A stretch of 64,000 nt of DNA from Tetranychus cinnabarinus (lineage: Eukaryota > Arthropoda > Arachnida > Trombidiformes > Tetranychidae): positions 6,401,001 to 6,465,000 of the forward strand of contig WHVY01000002.1 in the NCBI GenBank assembly GCA_022266195.1, written 5' to 3'. Below the pieces are notes generated by a model. It saw only the letters and a list, made by a program, of their open reading frames with translations, was not told the DNA's origin and searched no databases. Below are positions 1 through 11,663 of the stretch, in pieces. The stretch's first letter is position 1, and each line of letters opens with the position of its first letter. The position numbers were made by a program, and so were the translations under genes.

Positions 1-419
1 TTATGAACAACGTTCCACCAGGAACAACAATTGACAGAATTATCACTCATCCATCAGACTTCGACTACTTCCAGTATGGCCACAAAGGTATTAAGGGTAC
101 ATCACGTCCATGTCATTATTATATGCTTCACGATGATAACAATTTGACAATAGACGAAATGTCTAAGATTAGTTATTATTTGTGTCATATATTTGAACGA
201 TCCACTTCCTCAACATCGGCTCCAGCTCCGGTGATGCACGCCCATAATCTCGCCTTCAAAGTGCGACAATGGATCTGCAGCAAAGATTTAAAATGTGATC
301 TCAGAGGATTAAAACCCGAAGAGCGATTTGAGGCAGAAGAAAAAATTGCCAGAGAATTGAATTCTGAGTTCTCAAATATTAATGCTGATTACGCTAGATC
401 TAGTATGTTTTATATCTAA
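1..419 (+). CDS. Argonaute, 3' end only (5' cut by window edge)
   Basis: C-terminal ~139 residues of an AGO-clade Argonaute; the rest lies before the window. The ATG at 3 is internal: in the complete copies the same Met follows a Val inside the PIWI domain, and the first two bases here are the end of that Val codon. Visible parts are the end of PIWI, with the conserved HP-x-x-FD block, GTSRP, the APAPVMHAH segment carrying the last catalytic His of the DEDH tetrad, and the family-specific C-terminus ending SSMFYI. The tail (GLKPEERFEAEEKIARE) is closest to the copy at 27512-30382. AATAAA lies at 584-589. It is the first visible member of the tandem array. Confidence 0.93.
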   Translation, partial: MNNVPPGTTIDRIITHPSDFDYFQYGHKGIKGTSRPCHYYMLHDDNNLTIDEMSKISYYLCHIFERSTSSTSAPAPVMHAHNLAFKVRQWICSKDLKCDLRGLKPEERFEAEEKIARELNSEFSNINADYARSSMFYI

Positions 420-3400
420 ATACAAAACAATGAAATCTTCAGTAACTTGGATGATAATTTATAATATAATCCGTTTCAATTATTTAAAAATTTGTAATTT
501 GAAAAGTCATTGTAATTTTTTGCAACTATGTAACTCTTGATATTTAATAAGCATTCCAACAATCATGAGAAGTCACAAATTATAATAAATCATTAAAAAT
601 TTTTGTTTTGTGCTAAACAAAATGAATTCTTTAACTTTTCGGATTTTCAAGCCACATTTTTCAGGGAACTGTTCTCTTTATTTTGGCATTTATTAGCTAT
701 TAATAGCTATAAACTTTGAGCCTCAATATTTCGAGTGTAGTAGCACCTACAATCATCATTCTTTAACTAATACTATCCTTTACTAATAAATAACTATTAA
801 AATTTAATTACTTTTGATTAGCGCATTCGAATTATGATGTTTGCGTTGTAGATACACAAGCAACAAATAATTTAATAAAACAAAACGCATCTTATCCTAT
901 TTCTTGGTAAATAAAACACTTTTCTGGTTTAGCTTGCAAATGAAATGCAAAAACTAATGCCAAAGGCTCGAGCATTTGAGCTAAGAGTTGTGACTCGATG
1001 GGTTTGTAGGGACACACAAACTGACAGACACTATTGGTGCTTTTAAATAACTCATCCGATGAACAGTTTTCTAGAAAATTGAGGACAAAGTTGAAGCTTC
1101 GACCGACTTTTGTGCAAGTCGATTTTGAGTAAAACCGACCGCATTCTGTGACAGTTGTAGTTAGAGTGTTGAAACTTATTATTAGTCGATATAAGTTGTC
1201 GGTACACATCGTAGGTTAAATACTTTTATCAATTTATCAATAGTTCTGTCTATTTTGGCCATTTACCTAAAAACTTTGAACTTCGATATTTCGAGTATAA
1301 TAGTACCTACAGTCCTCATTCTTCCACTAGTTCAACCCTTTGCTAATTAATAATTCAATACAACTTAATTACTTTGAACCATTGCATCTGGTTTGTCATA
1401 TTTGGGTTATAAATGTACAAGCAACAACTAATTCAACAAAACAAACTCTTATTAACACATATTCTGGTGAATAAACCACTTTTCTGGTTCAACTTGCAAA
1501 TGAAGTGTAAAAAGTGGTGCCAAAGGCTGGAAAATTTTAGTTAAGATTTGAGCGTTAGTGGGTTTTGTTGGGACAAGAAAACTGTGTCTATTGTTGCTTC
1601 TAAATAATTCATCCAATGGACAGTTTTTGAGAAAATCGAAGTCAAAGTTGAAACTTCGATCGCATTTTGTGCGATTTCGGAAGCAGATTTTTTCATCAAA
1701 CTTCATTTAATTGATGTAACTTTTGATGATGAACTAGAAAATGCTCTTATTTCGCGAAATAAAACTTTAACATCTCTGTAAAACAGTTTAGTTCGATTTT
1801 CTTTTAAACCGACAGCATTCTGTGACTATGCAAGTTGGATTGCTGAAACTTATTCTTGCTCGATAAAATTTGTAGTTACACAGATTGGGTTAAATACTTG
1901 TTTCAATTTATCAATAGTTCTCTTGATTTTGACCATTTACCTAAAAACTTTTAGCTTCGATATTTCGAGTATGGTACTACCTACAGTCCTCATTCTTTCT
2001 CTAACTAAGCCCTTCACTAATTAAGTATTCAATACAATATAACAATTTGCACTTAGCACATTTCGATTGTGATGTTTTAGTAATAAAGAGACAAGCAACA
2101 ACTTATTCAGCAAAGTAAACTCATCTTAACTCATTTCTTGATAAATGAAACAATATCCTGGTTTAACTTGCAAATTGAATGCAAAAACTAATGTCGAAAG
2201 CTCGAAAATTGAAGCTAAGAGTTGAGACTCGGTGAATTTGTAGGGCTGTAAAAACTGAGTCTATTGTTCCTATTAAATGCTTCATCCGATGGACAGTTTT
2301 ATCTAAAATCGAAGTCAAAGTTGAAGCTTCGTCCGCCTTTTGTACAATTATGAAGTCAGTTCTATTCGTGAAACTTCATTTAATTGATGTTAATTTGTAT
2401 GCTTAATCAGAAAATGTACTTATTTTGCGAATAAAATTCTGTGTTTCCTGTAAAACAGATTAGTTAGAGTTAAGTTCGATTTTAAGTAAAACCGACCGTA
2501 TTCTGAACCCATAAAAGCAAGAGAGCTAAAACTTATTATTAGTCGATATAAGTTGTCAGTAAACATCGTGGGCTAAATACTTTTTTCAATTTATCAATGG
2601 TTCTCCTGATTTTGGCCGTTTTCTGTAAAACAGATTAGATCGATTTTCATTTAAACCGACCGCATCCTGTGAACATAAAAGTCAGAGAGCTGAAACTTTT
2701 CATTAGTCAATAAAAATTGTAGTTACACATAATAGATTGATTACTGTTTTCAATTTATCAACTGTTTTCTTGATTTTGACAATTACCTGCAAACTTTGAG
2801 CGACGATATTTCGAGTTTGGCAGTACCTACAGTTGTCATTACTTGCCCAAACATTAGATTTTATTATGGGCTATAACTGGGAATTGAAATTTTAGATCAT
2901 TTAAGATAATACAAAGGTATTTATAGCATTGTATAACTTACGATGTCAGGTTTAAGACTTGATTCATTAATATAAAGTTAAGGTAACTCAAACACAAATC
3001 TTATGATGTGTTAAATTGATCGTTAAATGAATTAGTCAAATTTTGTTTGTCATTTACACACATTACATTATAGCCTAAAATGAAATCTAATGCTCTGCCA
3101 AAGAATGGTCATTGTAGGTGATGCCATTCTCGAAATAATGAGAATTAAAGTTTCTAAGTTTTAGGCCAAAACCAAGAGAACTATCGATAAATTGAAAAAA
3201 GTTTTCGTACCTTTGATGTGCTATAACAATTTTTATCGATTGGCAAAAGGTTTCAGCTCTCTAACTCTTTCGATTACAGAATGAGGTCGGTTTGGTTAAA
3301 AATCGAACTTATTTGTTTTACAGAATCCATAGAATTTTGTTTCGCAAAATAAGTGCATTTTATGGTTCATCATAAATATTACATCAATTAAGAGAAGTTT

Positions 3401-4871
3401 TATGAAAAAACCTGACTCCATAATCGTACAAAAGTCGGTCGAAGTTTCAACATTGACTTCGATTTTACAGAAGACTGGCCATCGGATGAAGTATTTAATA
3501 GGACCAACAGACTCAGATTTAATAGCCCTACAAACCCACCGAGTCTAAACTCTTAGCTCAAATTTTCGAGCTTTTGGCATTAGTTTATGCATTCAATTTG
3601 CAAGTTAAACCAGGATATTGTTTCATTTATTAAGAGATGGGTTAAGATGAGTTTACTTTGCTGAATAAGTTGTTGCTCGTCTCTTTATGACCCAAATATA
3701 ACAAACCAAATGTGCTAAGTCAAAGTTATTAAATTGTATTCAATACTTAATTAGTAAAGGATTATATTAGAGAAAGAATGAGGGCTGTAGGTAGTACCAA
3801 ACTCGAAATATCGAAGTTCAAAGTTTTTAGGTAAATGGTCAAAATCAACAGAACTATTGATAAATTGAAACAAGTAAGCAACCTACTCTGTGTAACTACA
3901 ACTTCTATCCACTTTGCATAAGTTTCAGCAATCCAACTTTTATGGTCACAGAATGCTGTCGGTTTAAAAGAAAATCGAACTAATCTGTTTTACAGAAAAA
4001 TAAAAGTTTTATTTCGCAAAATAAGTGCATTTTCTGGTTCATCATCAAAAGTTACATCAATTAAATGAAGTTTGATGAAAAAATCTGCTTCCAAAATTGC
4101 ACAAAAAGCGATCGAATTTTCAAATTTGACTTCTATTTTCTCGAAAACTGTCCATCGGATGAATTATTTTTATGCACCAATAGAATAAGTTTTTATGACC
4201 TTACAAACCCACCAATTCTCAACTCTCTACTCAAATTTTCAACCCTTTGGCAGTACTTTTTACACTTCATTTGCAAGTTGAACCAGAAAAGTGGTTTATT
4301 CACCAGAATATGTGTTAATGTGAGTTTACTTTGTTGAATTAGGTGTTGCTTGTACATTTATAACCCAAATATGACAAACCAGATGCAATGGTTCAAAGTT
4401 TTTACATTGTATTGAATTATTAATTAGCAAAGGATTGAACTAGTGGAAGAATGAGGACTGTAGGTACTATTATACTCGAAATATCGAAGCTAAAAGTTTG
4501 CAGGTTTCAAGCCAAAATCTAGAGAACAGTTGATAAATTGATAAAAGTATTTAACCCACGACGTGTACCGAAAACTTCTATCGACTAATAATAAGTTTCA
4601 GCTCTCTAACTTTTATGGTCACAGAATGCGATCGGTTTAAATGAAAATCGAACTTGACTCTTTTACAGAAAAGTTAAAATGTTATTTCGCAAAATAAGTG
4701 CATTTTCTGGTCTATCTTCAAAAAGTTACATTGGCCAAATGAGTTTCCTGAAAATAGCTGCTCACATAACTGAACAAAATGTGATCAAAGTTTAAACTTT
4801 CGCCTCGATTTTCTACAAAATTATAATATCAATTAGACAAACTTTTTAGTAAAATAAATAGACTCAATTTT
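420..4871. repeat. Argonaute-array spacer 1: palindromic array of ~680-bp repeats
   Basis: No credible gene. The stretch is made of diverged copies of a repeat recognised by a CGATATTTCGAGT...AGTACCTAC landmark. Forward copies are near 729, 1281, 1957 and 2808; reverse-complement copies are near 3786 and 4459. Other shared segments (GAGAGCTGAAACTT, TTCTGTAAAACAGATTAG, CATCCGATGGACAG) follow the same forward-then-reverse order. The arms meet around 2840-3110. Small ORFs inside (for example 892-1209 and 1452-1706 on minus, 4065-4337 on plus) come from the repeat and are not convincing genes. The copia element interrupts the right-hand arm. Confidence 0.8.
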
Positions 4872-5917
4872 TGTTGGTTGTAATCAGACTTCATGACTAC
4901 AACAAATTCACTCTTAGAAGCATATTTATCATTAATTTCATTTAACCTTCAATTTTTCAATTTTTTCACTTTTTGGACTCAAACTTGGGTCATCATCTTT
5001 TCATCAACCACATAATTTTCAACATTGATTTATATATCATTAGCTTTGTCTCTTCGAGATCTATTTAATGATATATAATTGATAACTGTAACTTAAACCA
5101 ATCTCTTAAAACATTAACTTGCCCGGCGTCAAATCTCTATGTATTTACATAGGGAATATAATGGGTAAAGTCATCCTGGCGACCCCACTATTTTTACAGA
5201 ATTAAACAACCGACAAAGACAATTAACATATCATTAGAAAGAGCATCTAAAATACTTTTTATTAATATATTTTCCATGTCTGTAACTTAACCCAATGTTG
5301 AGCTACAAATCAAAATAATTTAACTTTCATGTTTTCTCAATAATATTGAATATTTCAAAGAATCATCTTATTTCAAAGACAATTAATGTTTTCATCATTT
5401 ACTCAGTACATCATTCGAAAGCCCTTCTCAGGCCCTTTCGAATGATATAAGCTTCATTAAATTAAACTTAATGATTCCTCTAAATTTAACCAAAACATGA
5501 TATTTCCACAACTCTCATATTAATTAATGATTTTCTTGAGTCATTCAAATCCGACTCATATTACTAATTGTCACTAACTAAGATCATCTTCAGAATACAA
5601 TTATTAACTCAACCCTTCGCAGTGTGCTTCACAAATGTCCAACTTAGCTTTAAAAAGCTCAAACATAATTACTTCATTTTTCCTCTCAATACTTTCTCCT
5701 TAACCTATTCTTTCACTAAACCAGTTTTTATTTCAATAACCTAAAGGTCATCTTACAAATGTCTTTGTGATGAAGATGACAGTTGAAAAAGTAAATTTGA
5801 ATCTTCTCTTAAAAATAAGAGTTAACCTTAACTCAACAACAGTTGTGATGTAGACCCAGAGAAGTAAACGTGTAAACCTTTCTTTCTGTTCAATAAATTT
5901 TTTGCCTCAAACCAACA
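4872..5917 (+). repeat. 5' LTR of the copia element
   Basis: 1046 bp, bounded by TGTTGG and CCAACA. AATAAA at 5892-5897 is the likely polyadenylation signal near the end of R. Two perfect inverted repeats stand out: an 11-bp pair at 5032-5042/5066-5076 and a 12-bp pair at 5410-5421/5435-5446. Both could fold into hairpins. Confidence 0.97.
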
Positions 5918-5927
5918 GGTTATGGGC
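5918..5927 (+). other. Primer-binding site, initiator tRNA-Met anticodon region
   Basis: GGTTATGGGC immediately follows the 5' LTR. It is complementary to GCCCATAACC, the anticodon stem-loop of animal initiator tRNA-Met. Drosophila copia is primed by an internal half-tRNA fragment of the same tRNA, so this fits a copia-type priming mode. Confidence 0.85.
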
Positions 5928-6133
5928 AAGGCTCGTTTTTTTGTTAAACTTGTTTGTTGCTGTGTTAAGCTTTGCTTATTGTGTTTAACCACATATTTTC
6001 ATCTCGGAATTTTGTTCATCTTCATAGCTTCATCTTTGTGCTAAGCACTTAAATTTTCTTGATTATTTATATTGAATTTAAATTATTCAATTGTGTGTTT
6101 TATCGTTACAATTAAAATTGTCATCTCAACAAA

Positions 6134-9100
6134 ATGACTGAACGTGAATTTAATATTGTCAAACTTGATGAACTCAACTACCCACTATGGAAGATTAATG
6201 TTGAAAGAATTGCTGCATCCAAAGGAGGATTGGATATTTTGTTGGGCAAGGAGCCGTGTCCAGAGCCATTACCACTTGAAGAAGGTGAAGTCGAGTCAAG
6301 AGAACACGCTGCTCGAACGAAGCAAATTGACCAATGGAAGAGGAAAGATGCCACCATTGCAACCATCATGACTTCGTCAATACCTGTAAGTATTGTTAAT
6401 TTAATTACTGCTTGTAAAACGTCAGCCCAAATGTACTCAAATATTTTAGATTATAAAGAACAACGAGCAACTCAGAATGTTTGGCATCACAAAAGAAAAT
6501 TATCCGAATTGAAATTTACCTCATCTCATACTGTTCTTAGTTACTTTAATCAGCTTGAAACAATTACTCAGCAACTGTTCGCGGTAGGAGTGAAAATAGA
6601 TGAAAATGAATTGATATTAAAAGTTCTTGATGATTTACCTTCTGAATATGAAGTTTTTAAAGAAAGTGTTGAATGTAAGATAATTGAAGGTGCACAAATC
6701 AAGTTATCTGTAATGAAACAAAATTTGCTTTTGGTTGAAAAACGAATTAATAATAAAACAAAATCTGGTGAAGCTTTATTGGTCAAAGCTAATGCTGTAA
6801 ACTCGCGACCAAGAATAAAAATTTGTAATGAATGTGGTGGCAAAGGTCACATAGCTAAGTATTGTCGGAAGTCAGCAAATTACAGAAACAATTACGGTCA
6901 CAAGACTAACTTTAACAATAATAATTATCAAAGAAATGGTTATAATAATAATTACAATAGTAACAGAAACAATTTCCGATATTCAAACAGATTCAACAAC
7001 AACAACAATAACAATAAAAATTTCAATAATAATCATGGTAATAACAATAATAACAATACTAATTTAAACAGTAACTTTAACAATAATAACAACAGCAGTA
7101 ATAATCGGTTTGCAAGCAGCAATAGCTACAATCGGAATAATTACTCGAACAGAGAGAGAAATACCAATCAAAATTACAGAGGTCAAAACAGAAACAATAA
7201 TTTTGCTAACAACATTCAACCTAATCAACAAAATAATTTTACCTCTAATGCAGAGTCTGATTCAAACAGAAATAATGAAAACGCTCCAATTAACAATACC
7301 TCTCAAAATAACTCTGAAAACTTTAATTTTGCTTACTGTCACAACTTCAATGCTTACAATGAATTAGAATGGTTAATGGACACAGGAGCTTCTTTCCACA
7401 TTACCGGAAATATTAATAACTTTATTAGTTTGTCTGATTTAGCTGAACCAATTGAACTTACTATTGGTAATGGAAGTAAGGTTCAAGCAATTGCTAAAGG
7501 TGATGTCTTAGTTGATAGCTTTAATGGTGAAAAATGGATTCGCGGTAAATTGACTGATGTTTTGTTCGTACCAAATTTTGGTCGATTCAATTTATTTTCT
7601 TGGGTTCAAACAATGCAGAAAAATTATAAATTAATATCTTCGCGATTCAGTTCAGAAATTTACGACCCTGAAACAGAACAAGTAATTACTAAAATTGAAA
7701 CAGTTGGTAACTCAATGTGGATGAGAATGAGAACAGTGAGAAATGAAAATAACTTTATAATGTTGACCAACAACTTCTCGTTAATGGATTGGCATGAAAG
7801 ATTAGCCCACATCAATGTTCACAAAATAATTGAAATGTCAAGAAATAAAATTTTACCACCAATAAAAGGTGATGTTAATGTTAATGAGTTTACCTGTGAA
7901 AGTTGTTTGAAAGGTAAATTTGCGAGAAAGCCTTACCAATCTAAACCTAAAAGAGACTTCAATGTTGGTGAGTCATTTCATTGTGACTTGCAAGGTCCAA
8001 TGGAAGTCGAATCATTGTCAGGCTCGAGATTCGCCTTAGTTATTAAAGATGAATGTTCATCTTTTAGAAGTCTATTTTTTCTTAAACAAAAGTCTGATAC
8101 ATTTGCTTCATTAGAAACATATATAAGGTTTGCTGAGAAATGTACTGGCAATCAAGTTAAAATAATGAGAAGCGATAATGGTGGTGAATTTATTGATTCG
8201 AGAGTAAAAGATTTACTTAATTCAAAATCAATTAAACACGAACTTTCAGCACCTTATTGTCCACAACAAAATGGCCTAATAGAGCGAGAAAACAGAACAA
8301 TTACAGAAGCAGCAAGAACAATGTTGTTAGGAGCAAATCTTCCTAAATTTTTATGGCCTGAATCAATGCACACAGCTGCTTATATCTTGAATATTGCTCC
8401 TAATAAAAAATTAAATAATGTCTCTTCTTTCGAGCTTTGGTATAAAAAGAAACCAACTTACAATCATTTACATGTTTTTGGTTGTGTAGTTTATGGTAAA
8501 CTAAATGCTTCTTTTTGCAAGAAATGGGATCCAAAATCTAAAAAGTATATATTTGTTGGTTACACTGATACCACAAGTAACTTCAAGGTTTTTGATCCTA
8601 CAAGAAATTTTGTTACCGTAATTAGAGACGCTAAATTTTTAGATAATCAGTGTGATGCTCAAGAAGCTATTGACCAAGTAATGAATGAGCAAACTAATGA
8701 CTTCGAGGAAATCGTCAGATACAACAGAGAAATTGAAACAAATGAAAATGATAAAAATAATGAAACAGTTGAAAAAGAGAATGATAATAATGAAATTGAT
8801 AAAGAAAATGTTGCTCAAATTGCACATGAAATTGTTCACAAAAATGATGAACCAAATACCTACAATGAAGCGATGAATAGTGTTAACCGAAATCAGTGGT
8901 ATAAGGCAATGTTAGAAGAGTTGAATTCACTGAAACAAAATAATGTCTTTGAACTTGTTGACTTACCTGAAGATAAAAGTCCAATTGATTGTCGTTGGGT
9001 CTTCCGAATTAAAAGAAAAATTGATGGATCTATTGATAGATTCAAAGCGAGATTAGTTGCTCGTGGTTATGCTCAGAAATCAGGAATTGACTATTTTGAG

Positions 9101-10378
9101 ACTTTTAGTCCTGTTGCTCGATACGATTCCATTCGAGCCATCCTCGCCATTACCTGTCAATACAGAATGTTCCTTGTTCAGTTTGATGTTAAGACAGCTT
9201 TTCTTTATGGTAAACTTGAAGAAGATATTTACATGAACCATCCACCTGGTTTTGAATCTAATCCTAATAAAATACTAAAATTAAAACGCAGCCTTTATGG
9301 TCTGAAACAAGCTCCTCGACAATGGAATGCTAGAATTAATGAATTTTTATTGAAGTTATCATTTAAACAAAGTATTGCTGACAACTGTGTTTATTCAAAA
9401 TCCGATGGAAACAATTCAATTATTGTAGTAATTTATGTTGATGATGGTCTCATTTCGAGTACCTCTGAATCGGAGTTGATTAATTTTTCAAATGCATTGA
9501 AAACCGAGTTTGAAATTAAAATACATTCACCTGAAATATTTGTTGGAATGGAGATCGTACAGTCATCTGATCGATCTAAGATTTCAATCAAACAATCATA
9601 TTACATAAAAGAATTGCTCAAAAGATTTAACATGTTTGATTGTAAACCAGTCTCTACTCCAGGTGATACTAACATTAAATTACTTCCGTCTGAAACCGAA
9701 TCAGATCCCAAAATCCCATATCAAGAAGCTGTTGGAGCTTTGCTTTATTTATCAATTATCAGTCGTCCTGATATTACATTTCAAATAAATAAAGCAAGTC
9801 AATTTAATGTAAAACATAATGAAGATCATTGGAAAGCAATTAAAAGAGTTTTCAGATATTTGAAAGGTACTGTTAATGTTGGTATTAGTTATTGTTATTC
9901 ACCTGATGATTTCAATTTGATCGGTTATGCCGATGCTGATTATGCTGCTGATGTTGTTACCAGAAAATCAACATCAGGATTTGTTGTTACCTTAGCAAAA
10001 TCGCCGATTTCTTGGTGTTCAAGATTACAAAGAAGTGTAGCTCAATCAACAACCGAAGCTGAATATGTTTCAATTGCTGAGTGTATGAAAGATGTGCTTT
10101 GGTATATTCAATTATTCAAAGACCTTTCAATCAATATTGAATTGCCAATAAAAATTATGAATGACAATCAGGGAGCAATATTGTTAACCCGAAATAATGT
10201 ATTTCATCAACGAACCAAACACATTGACATTCGTTTTCATGCTATTCGCGATTATCAAGAACAAGGTTTTATTAAGATTTATTTCATTTCAACAAAAGAT
10301 CAACCTGCAGACATGTTAACCAAATCACTCTGCTCTCCATCCTTTAATCACTGCAAACAATTACTAAACATTTCATGA
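6134..10378 (+). CDS. Copia Gag-Pol polyprotein
   Basis: 1414 residues in one uninterrupted frame. Order: Gag (about 1-225); CCHC zinc knuckle with C231, C234, H239, C244; an extreme Asn-rich stretch (about 250-400); aspartic protease with D416 in the DTGAS motif; GAG-pre-integrase segment with WHERLAH near 553; integrase with the DLQGP Asp, DNGGEF near 681 and a Glu near 716; reverse transcriptase with YVDD at 1101-1104; RNase H with STTEAEY near 1305. Gag and Pol are fused without a frameshift, as in copia. The Asn-rich linker is much longer than usual between knuckle and protease. All catalytic motifs are present, so it looks coding-competent. Confidence 0.97.
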   Translation: MTEREFNIVKLDELNYPLWKINVERIAASKGGLDILLGKEPCPEPLPLEEGEVESREHAARTKQIDQWKRKDATIATIMTSSIPVSIVNLITACKTSAQMYSNILDYKEQRATQNVWHHKRKLSELKFTSSHTVLSYFNQLETITQQLFAVGVKIDENELILKVLDDLPSEYEVFKESVECKIIEGAQIKLSVMKQNLLLVEKRINNKTKSGEALLVKANAVNSRPRIKICNECGGKGHIAKYCRKSANYRNNYGHKTNFNNNNYQRNGYNNNYNSNRNNFRYSNRFNNNNNNNKNFNNNHGNNNNNNTNLNSNFNNNNNSSNNRFASSNSYNRNNYSNRERNTNQNYRGQNRNNNFANNIQPNQQNNFTSNAESDSNRNNENAPINNTSQNNSENFNFAYCHNFNAYNELEWLMDTGASFHITGNINNFISLSDLAEPIELTIGNGSKVQAIAKGDVLVDSFNGEKWIRGKLTDVLFVPNFGRFNLFSWVQTMQKNYKLISSRFSSEIYDPETEQVITKIETVGNSMWMRMRTVRNENNFIMLTNNFSLMDWHERLAHINVHKIIEMSRNKILPPIKGDVNVNEFTCESCLKGKFARKPYQSKPKRDFNVGESFHCDLQGPMEVESLSGSRFALVIKDECSSFRSLFFLKQKSDTFASLETYIRFAEKCTGNQVKIMRSDNGGEFIDSRVKDLLNSKSIKHELSAPYCPQQNGLIERENRTITEAARTMLLGANLPKFLWPESMHTAAYILNIAPNKKLNNVSSFELWYKKKPTYNHLHVFGCVVYGKLNASFCKKWDPKSKKYIFVGYTDTTSNFKVFDPTRNFVTVIRDAKFLDNQCDAQEAIDQVMNEQTNDFEEIVRYNREIETNENDKNNETVEKENDNNEIDKENVAQIAHEIVHKNDEPNTYNEAMNSVNRNQWYKAMLEELNSLKQNNVFELVDLPEDKSPIDCRWVFRIKRKIDGSIDRFKARLVARGYAQKSGIDYFETFSPVARYDSIRAILAITCQYRMFLVQFDVKTAFLYGKLEEDIYMNHPPGFESNPNKILKLKRSLYGLKQAPRQWNARINEFLLKLSFKQSIADNCVYSKSDGNNSIIVVIYVDDGLISSTSESELINFSNALKTEFEIKIHSPEIFVGMEIVQSSDRSKISIKQSYYIKELLKRFNMFDCKPVSTPGDTNIKLLPSETESDPKIPYQEAVGALLYLSIISRPDITFQINKASQFNVKHNEDHWKAIKRVFRYLKGTVNVGISYCYSPDDFNLIGYADADYAADVVTRKSTSGFVVTLAKSPISWCSRLQRSVAQSTTEAEYVSIAECMKDVLWYIQLFKDLSINIELPIKIMNDNQGAILLTRNNVFHQRTKHIDIRFHAIRDYQEQGFIKIYFISTKDQPADMLTKSLCSPSFNHCKQLLNIS

Positions 10379-10600
10379 TTTTCTTTCTTTACATTAATTT
10401 GATTTGATGCACAAAACCATAACCAAACAAACATTCTGAGTACTTGATGTTCATTTCCTTACTTTGATAATAATATCATTTTTGACTTGAATTAACCTAA
10501 AAGCAGTAATTACAATTGACAATACATTTACCGATCAATGTATCTCATTTTATTATGCACTTAATTTTTACTCATAACCATTTTTGTAAGGACATGTGTG

Positions 10601-10613
10601 AAGCAAGGGAAGG
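10601..10613 (+). other. Polypurine tract
   Basis: AAGCAAGGGAAGG, all purines except one C, lies directly before the 3' LTR. This is the usual position for the plus-strand primer. Confidence 0.8.
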
Positions 10614-11658
10614 TGTTGGTTGTAATCAGACTTCATGACTACAACAAATTCACTCTTAGAAGCATATTTATCATTAATTTCATTTAACCTTCAATTTTTC
10701 AATTTTTCACTTTTTGGACTCAAACTTGGGTCATCATCTTTTCATCAACCACATAATTTTCAACATTGATTTATATATCATTAGCTTTGTCTCTTCGAGA
10801 TCTATTTAATGATATATAATTGATAACTGTAACTTAAACCAATCTCTTAAAACATTAACTTGCCCGGCGTCAAATCTCTATGTATTTACATAGGGAATAT
10901 AATGGGTAAAGTCATCCTGGCGACCCCACTATTTTTACAGAATTAAACAACCGACAAAGACAATTAACATATCATTAGAAAGAGCATCTAAAATACTTTT
11001 TATTAATATATTTTCCATGTCTGTAACTTAACCCAATGTTGAGCTACAAATCAAAATAATTTAACTTTCATGTTTTCTCAATAATATTGAATATTTCAAA
11101 GAATCATCTTATTTCAAAGACAATTAATGTTTTCATCATTTACTCAGTACATCATTCGAAAGCCCTTCTCAGGCCCTTTCGAATGATATAAGCTTCATTA
11201 AATTAAACTTAATGATTCCTCTAAATTTAACCAAAACATGATATTTCCACAACTCTCATATTAATTAATGATTTTCTTGAGTCATTCAAATCCGACTCAT
11301 ATTACTAATTGTCACTAACTAAGATCATCTTCAGAATACAATTATTAACTCAACCCTTCGCAGTGTGCTTCACAAATGTCCAACTTAGCTTTAAAAAGCT
11401 CAAACATAATTACTTCATTTTTCCTCTCAATACTTTCTCCTTAACCTATTCTTTCACTAAACCAGTTTTTATTTCAATAACCTAAAGGTCATCTTACAAA
11501 TGTCTTTGTGATGAAGATGACAGTTGAAAAAGTAAATTTGAATCTTCTCTTAAAAATAAGAGTTAACCTTAACTCAACAACAGTTGTGATGTAGACCCAG
11601 AGAAGTAAACGTGTAAACCTTTCTTTCTGTTCAATAAATTTTTTGCCTCAAACCAACA
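10614..11658 (+). repeat. 3' LTR of the copia element
   Basis: 1045 bp, identical by eye to the 5' LTR except for one T missing from a T run near its start. It is followed by the second ATTTT of the target-site duplication. Confidence 0.97.
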
Positions 11659-11663
11659 ATTTT

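Larger units (their letters stand above)
4872..11658 (+). mobile_element. Intact Ty1/copia LTR retrotransposon
   Basis: Complete element of 6787 bp: 5' LTR 4872-5917, primer-binding site at 5918, one long Gag-Pol ORF 6134-10378, polypurine tract 10601-10613, 3' LTR 10614-11658. It is flanked by the 5-bp direct repeat ATTTT (4867-4871 and 11659-11663), a typical target-site duplication. LTRs begin TGTTGG and end CCAACA. By eye they differ only in the length of one T run. The order protease-integrase-RT-RNase H places it in Ty1/copia. An open ORF and near-identical LTRs mean a very recent insertion. Confidence 0.97.

Noticed and set aside
892..4337. Small ORFs of 84-105 residues sharing phrases such as FLENCSSDELF
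   Set aside because: They lie in the spacer repeat, occur in shifting contexts, and similar copies elsewhere (17448-17699, 24266-24529, 25435-25635) are broken. The similarity is explained by DNA repeat homology, not coding constraint.
7110..7367. 85-residue Ile/Thr-rich ORF
   Set aside because: Another frame of the Asn-rich part of the copia Gag-Pol ORF.
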